Source: Ruminococcus sp. UBA4383 (lineage in GTDB: Bacteria; Bacillota; Clostridia; Oscillospirales; Ruminococcaceae). From it: DNA of 8,332 nt. Both the position numbers and the translations under genes were made by a program. This document shows, in pieces, positions 5,835-8,332 of the stretch (the stretch's first letter is position 1; every line of letters begins with the position of its first letter). The stretch lies in assembly GCA_002389995.1 (NCBI GenBank), contig DGRR01000011.1:1-8332 (forward strand), written 5' to 3'. The notes under the pieces were generated by a model that saw nothing but the letters and a program-made list of their open reading frames with translations, was not told the origin of the DNA and ran no database searches.

Positions 5835-8066
5835 TCATTTGATTTCAATATTTGACTGCATTTCAAAAAATTCATCTGCCAGTTCTCCATATTCGCAGTC
5901 TATCACATATTTATTCTTAACGTCATCACTACCGATTAAAGGAATTGAACTTTTTTCATATATGCTGTAATTCTCGTCTGCTGTCACGTTCATTTTAATT
6001 TTTCTTGACTTATCGACAAAATCACCGTCTTTAACCTGTGGTTTGCCTGAAATGTCATTATAGCGGATATTTACCTGTGCATTTTCGCACGAATAATCCT
6101 TTTCTTTGAAATATGAACCTTTTACTCTGCTCACATAAATTTTTATATCTTTGTAGTAGTTGCTGTCTCCTGAATTTGTATCTATCCACTGAGAACCGCT
6201 TCCGCTGAGTATATAGTAGATTTCATGTGTTTCCTTATCGGAGTTGTTTATTTTTCTGATATCTAATCTTACAGCCTGATTTTTCAGAGGACTCCAGTCG
6301 GAAACAGCTATTTTGATTCCTGAAACAGTTTCAATTTTTTTATTGCCAAGCAGTTCATTGTCATCTATACCTGTGGGATTCCATATGCTGTGGAACATTT
6401 CTTTCTTGATGTATGATTTCTGGCTGTTTATCGGTTCATCAGAGCCGTTATAGATATTGAACTTTATTTCAGTTCCGACAGATTCATCGAGTTCAACTGA
6501 AAGCTTTGCTTTCTGGGAGGAACTGAGTTTGAATATGCTGTCTGTACCTATTTCATTTCCTTCATTGTCTCTGAATTTTATACAATGGTCTGTTGAAGTT
6601 AAAATACATACGGCATTATCGGAAATATTATTTGCCTTATACCTGTCATCTGCCTGAAAGCTTGCAGTAAGTTCATCCGTATCTGCGGCAAAGTAAACTA
6701 TATTTTCCTTTACTTCTTTTCCGTTAAGGTAATAGATAATTTTTCCGCCTTCATCGGGCTGAGGAAGTTCAATTTTCTGTTTCTGATTGAATTTGAGTTC
6801 TTTTTTCAGCATATAGTCTATATTTGAATCAACAGTGATTTTGTTTTCATCGCTGCCCATACTAAACGTATATCCCTCATCAGGTTCACCGATATAATAG
6901 ATAGAATCACCAACACACAATTCAGTTTTTTCCTGTATCTCTTTATGTTCGATATCATAGAATGTAACTTTTCCATTTTGATAGGTATACAATGTCGGGT
7001 CAAATTCAATTGTTTCCGATTCATTATAGACGGAATACATATAGCCGTTATTTGTAAGTCTGAAAAGATTTTTAGTAGAATCAATACTTTTTATTTTGCC
7101 CGTAGATTCAATTCTGATTTCCGTACCTAATTTTGCATAAGCTCTGAAAGGTTTATCAGAATTATAGTCATAACTTTTATCACCGACAAATATTTTTACT
7201 TTTCCCGTTGCAGAAATTTTTTCTATTTCAATTTCAAATTTCTTGCCAAATACAATCTTATAATCATCAACAGAATCCTGCGGACTGTACTTACTGAATT
7301 TTATTTTTCCTTCATCATCGGAACATGATGCATATTCAGGCTCAGTTTTTTCAACATAGTATTCATTCGGGTCATAGCTGGCAGAAACACAAAATTCATC
7401 ACATGACTGAATGGAAAAACTGTCAGATGTGGTCTGATATTCCTGTCCGTTTGCAGTAATTTCCCATAAGGGTGACAATGAAAGTGTATTTCCGTCAGTA
7501 TCTACATATTCCGCTTTGAATGTAAGGTTTCTTTTTTTATAAGCACCTTCGGGAATAATGCTTATTTCTCTGTATTGTATATCATTCGGGATTCTGATTT
7601 CTTTTCCACTGAAATAGGAATAATCAAAATTTGACTGTTCTCCGCTAAATACAGCCATTCTGAATCCTTGAAACTCATATGTATTGGATTGAACATTACT
7701 TGTTAAATCCACTTTTGCATATATCGTATCATCAGGACAGAGCCAGCAGTTATCAATGTCAATTATTTCCTTATATTCCGAATCTTTATAGTAAGTGACA
7801 TTCAGCGAACTGTTTGAAGCAAACGAAACATGAATCTCACCTGAATGATTTTCAAGTTCCGACTGCTGAATATTTTCATCTATATAATAACCATCGCTGT
7901 CTGTATCTTTATTGCCTATTTCATCAACATAATCATTATATTCAGTATTATCACGAAGAAGATATGTTTCCATCAGCTCATCAGGCTTGTCTTTTATTTC
8001 ATTTGCCGAACAGCCTGACAATAACAAGCAACTTACAGAAATAATAAATGTAATATATTTTTTCAT
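5835..8066 (-). CDS. Large surface lipoprotein of unknown function
   Basis: A 743-residue protein with a lipoprotein signal: KK, a hydrophobic stretch, and lipobox LSGC at 16-19, so Cys19 should be lipidated and the protein held on the outer face of the membrane. A low-complexity acidic linker follows, including DTDSDG (54-59), a calcium-loop-like motif. The rest is beta-rich and appears built from several degenerate modules of about 80-100 residues, with phrases such as GKVTFYDIEHKE, GKIIYYLNGKEVKE and IKFRDNEGNEIGTD that start similar strands. The C-terminal module contains KPQVKDGDFVDKSRKIKM. No enzymatic motif is seen. The ATG at 8064-8066 is chosen over the in-frame ATG at 8130-8132, which lies inside the promoter's -35 and would bury the signal peptide; GGTGAT lies four bases upstream. 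First gene of an operon with two DUF4230-like proteins. Binding or adhesion is possible but not shown. Confidence 0.85.
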   Translation of the reverse strand: MKKYITFIISVSCLLLSGCSANEIKDKPDELMETYLLRDNTEYNDYVDEIGNKDTDSDGYYIDENIQQSELENHSGEIHVSFASNSSLNVTYYKDSEYKEIIDIDNCWLCPDDTIYAKVDLTSNVQSNTYEFQGFRMAVFSGEQSNFDYSYFSGKEIRIPNDIQYREISIIPEGAYKKRNLTFKAEYVDTDGNTLSLSPLWEITANGQEYQTTSDSFSIQSCDEFCVSASYDPNEYYVEKTEPEYASCSDDEGKIKFSKYSPQDSVDDYKIVFGKKFEIEIEKISATGKVKIFVGDKSYDYNSDKPFRAYAKLGTEIRIESTGKIKSIDSTKNLFRLTNNGYMYSVYNESETIEFDPTLYTYQNGKVTFYDIEHKEIQEKTELCVGDSIYYIGEPDEGYTFSMGSDENKITVDSNIDYMLKKELKFNQKQKIELPQPDEGGKIIYYLNGKEVKENIVYFAADTDELTASFQADDRYKANNISDNAVCILTSTDHCIKFRDNEGNEIGTDSIFKLSSSQKAKLSVELDESVGTEIKFNIYNGSDEPINSQKSYIKKEMFHSIWNPTGIDDNELLGNKKIETVSGIKIAVSDWSPLKNQAVRLDIRKINNSDKETHEIYYILSGSGSQWIDTNSGDSNYYKDIKIYVSRVKGSYFKEKDYSCENAQVNIRYNDISGKPQVKDGDFVDKSRKIKMNVTADENYSIYEKSSIPLIGSDDVKNKYVIDCEYGELADEFFEMQSNIEIK

Positions 8067-8070
8067 AACA

Positions 8071-8076
8071 ATCACC
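8071..8076 (-). promoter_or_regulatory. Ribosome-binding site fixing the lipoprotein start
   Basis: GGTGAT, complementary to the 16S rRNA tail region GGAGGTGATC, lies four bases before ATG 8064-8066. It supports this start over the ATG at 8076-8078, which it overlaps. Confidence 0.6.
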
Positions 8077-8103
8077 ATTAAATTTTGAAATTTGTTGTTT
8101 AAT

Positions 8104-8132
8104 ATTATAGCACAAATTCGAGCAAAAGTCAA
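8104..8132 (-). promoter_or_regulatory. Strong sigma-A promoter of the lipoprotein operon
   Basis: On the minus strand, -35 TTGACT (8127-8132), a 17-base spacer, and -10 TATAAT (8104-8109) preceded by TGC, an extended -10. Transcription should begin near 8097, leaving a leader of about 30 bases. A nearly symmetric AAATTT-TG-AAATTT (8080-8093) lies in that leader. Very AT-rich DNA upstream may act as an UP element. An inverted repeat brackets the -35. Confidence 0.85.
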
Positions 8133-8144
8133 CTATTTTTGTGC
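8110..8144. repeat. Inverted repeat bracketing the -35, candidate operator
   Basis: GCACAAA (8110-8116) and TTTGTGC (8138-8144) are perfect 7-base inverted arms, with 28 bases between arm centres. One arm abuts the -10; the other lies just upstream of the -35. The placement fits a repressor or activator binding site, but no regulator is identified. Confidence 0.4.
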
Positions 8145-8269
8145 AAAATCAGCATTTTTCGACGTTTTATTCTTTAATTATATAATATTATAACATAAAA
8201 ATTTAAAAGTTATAAAAATGAATTCCAAAAATTTTGAAAGTAATATTATAAAAATTATTTTCAGATAAC

Positions 8270-8305
8270 AAAACAGACCTCGGAAAAATTTCCGAAGTCT
8301 GTTTT
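8270..8305. terminator. Strong hairpin, probable terminator of the gene to the right
   Basis: AAAACAGAC/GTCTGTTTT (9 bp), one C-A mismatch, then TCGGAA/TTCCGA (6 bp) around a 4-base loop. T-runs occur on both sides (TTTTTATC on plus, TTTTGTTATC on minus). It most likely ends a minus-strand gene entering from the right, because a plausible stop codon lies three bases away. It could also work in both directions. Confidence 0.7.
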
Positions 8306-8307
8306 TA

Positions 8308-8331
8308 TCATTTCATCATATTTTCAAGGTA
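8308..8331 (-). CDS. Possible last seven codons of a gene cut by the right edge
   Basis: One minus-strand frame reads YLENMMK followed by TGA (8308-8310) and then TAA, right before the strong hairpin. A stop this close to a terminator is typical of a gene end. Seven codons are too few to name a family, and other frames cannot be excluded. Confidence 0.3.
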   Translation of the reverse strand, partial: YLENMMK

Positions 8332-8332
8332 T

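Noticed and set aside
6818..7084. 88-codon minus-strand frame inside the lipoprotein gene
   Set aside because: It is an alternative frame of a clearly coding region, with no ribosome-binding site and no domain.
8067..8132. Longer start for the lipoprotein at ATG 8130-8132, adding 22 residues
   Set aside because: This ATG overlaps the -35 of the promoter, so it would not be transcribed, and the extension would displace the lipoprotein signal peptide from the N-terminus.

Overview
The window is AT-rich Firmicutes DNA, most likely from a Ruminococcus-type gut or rumen clostridium. The best lineage evidence is a C-terminal type I dockerin whose repeats end in YAxxST (VDAxDxS...LAEYARLST), a style typical of Ruminococcus flavefaciens and its relatives. 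Ribosome-binding sites are strong Gram-positive AGGAGG or GAGGTGAT types. All supported genes lie on the minus strand, so the window reads right to left.

The left edge (1-462) holds the N-terminal 154 residues of a large serine recombinase whose 3' part lies outside the window. It is probably the integrase of a mobile element. Two good sigma-A-type promoters lie upstream. Bases 463-1081 hold no intact gene, only a decayed, stop-interrupted coding remnant.

Bases 1082-4035 form a tightly packed three-gene operon: an ECF-like sigma factor, then a single-pass membrane protein of anti-sigma/DUF4367 type with a TTG start overlapping the sigma stop, then a secreted dockerin protein with a papain-like Cys/His catalytic pattern. 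I infer an envelope-sensing sigma/anti-sigma switch linked to a cellulosome-associated peptidase.

Bases 4036-4383 are intergenic. They hold candidate promoters for the sigma operon and a strong rho-independent terminator for the operon to the right.

Bases 4384-8132 form a second operon: a near-consensus promoter (TTGACT-17-TATAAT with an extended -10), a 743-residue lipoprotein of unknown function, and two adjacent single-pass membrane proteins resembling DUF4230. The first of these two carries an exact run of ten glycines at every fourth residue just after its membrane helix. The arrangement suggests a surface complex of one large lipoprotein and two paralogous membrane-anchored partners; no function is known to me. 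The right edge has a strong hairpin directly after what may be the last seven codons of another minus-strand gene.

I saw no tRNA, rRNA, CRISPR array or insertion sequence ends. Family names rest on reading motifs by eye; no database search was possible.
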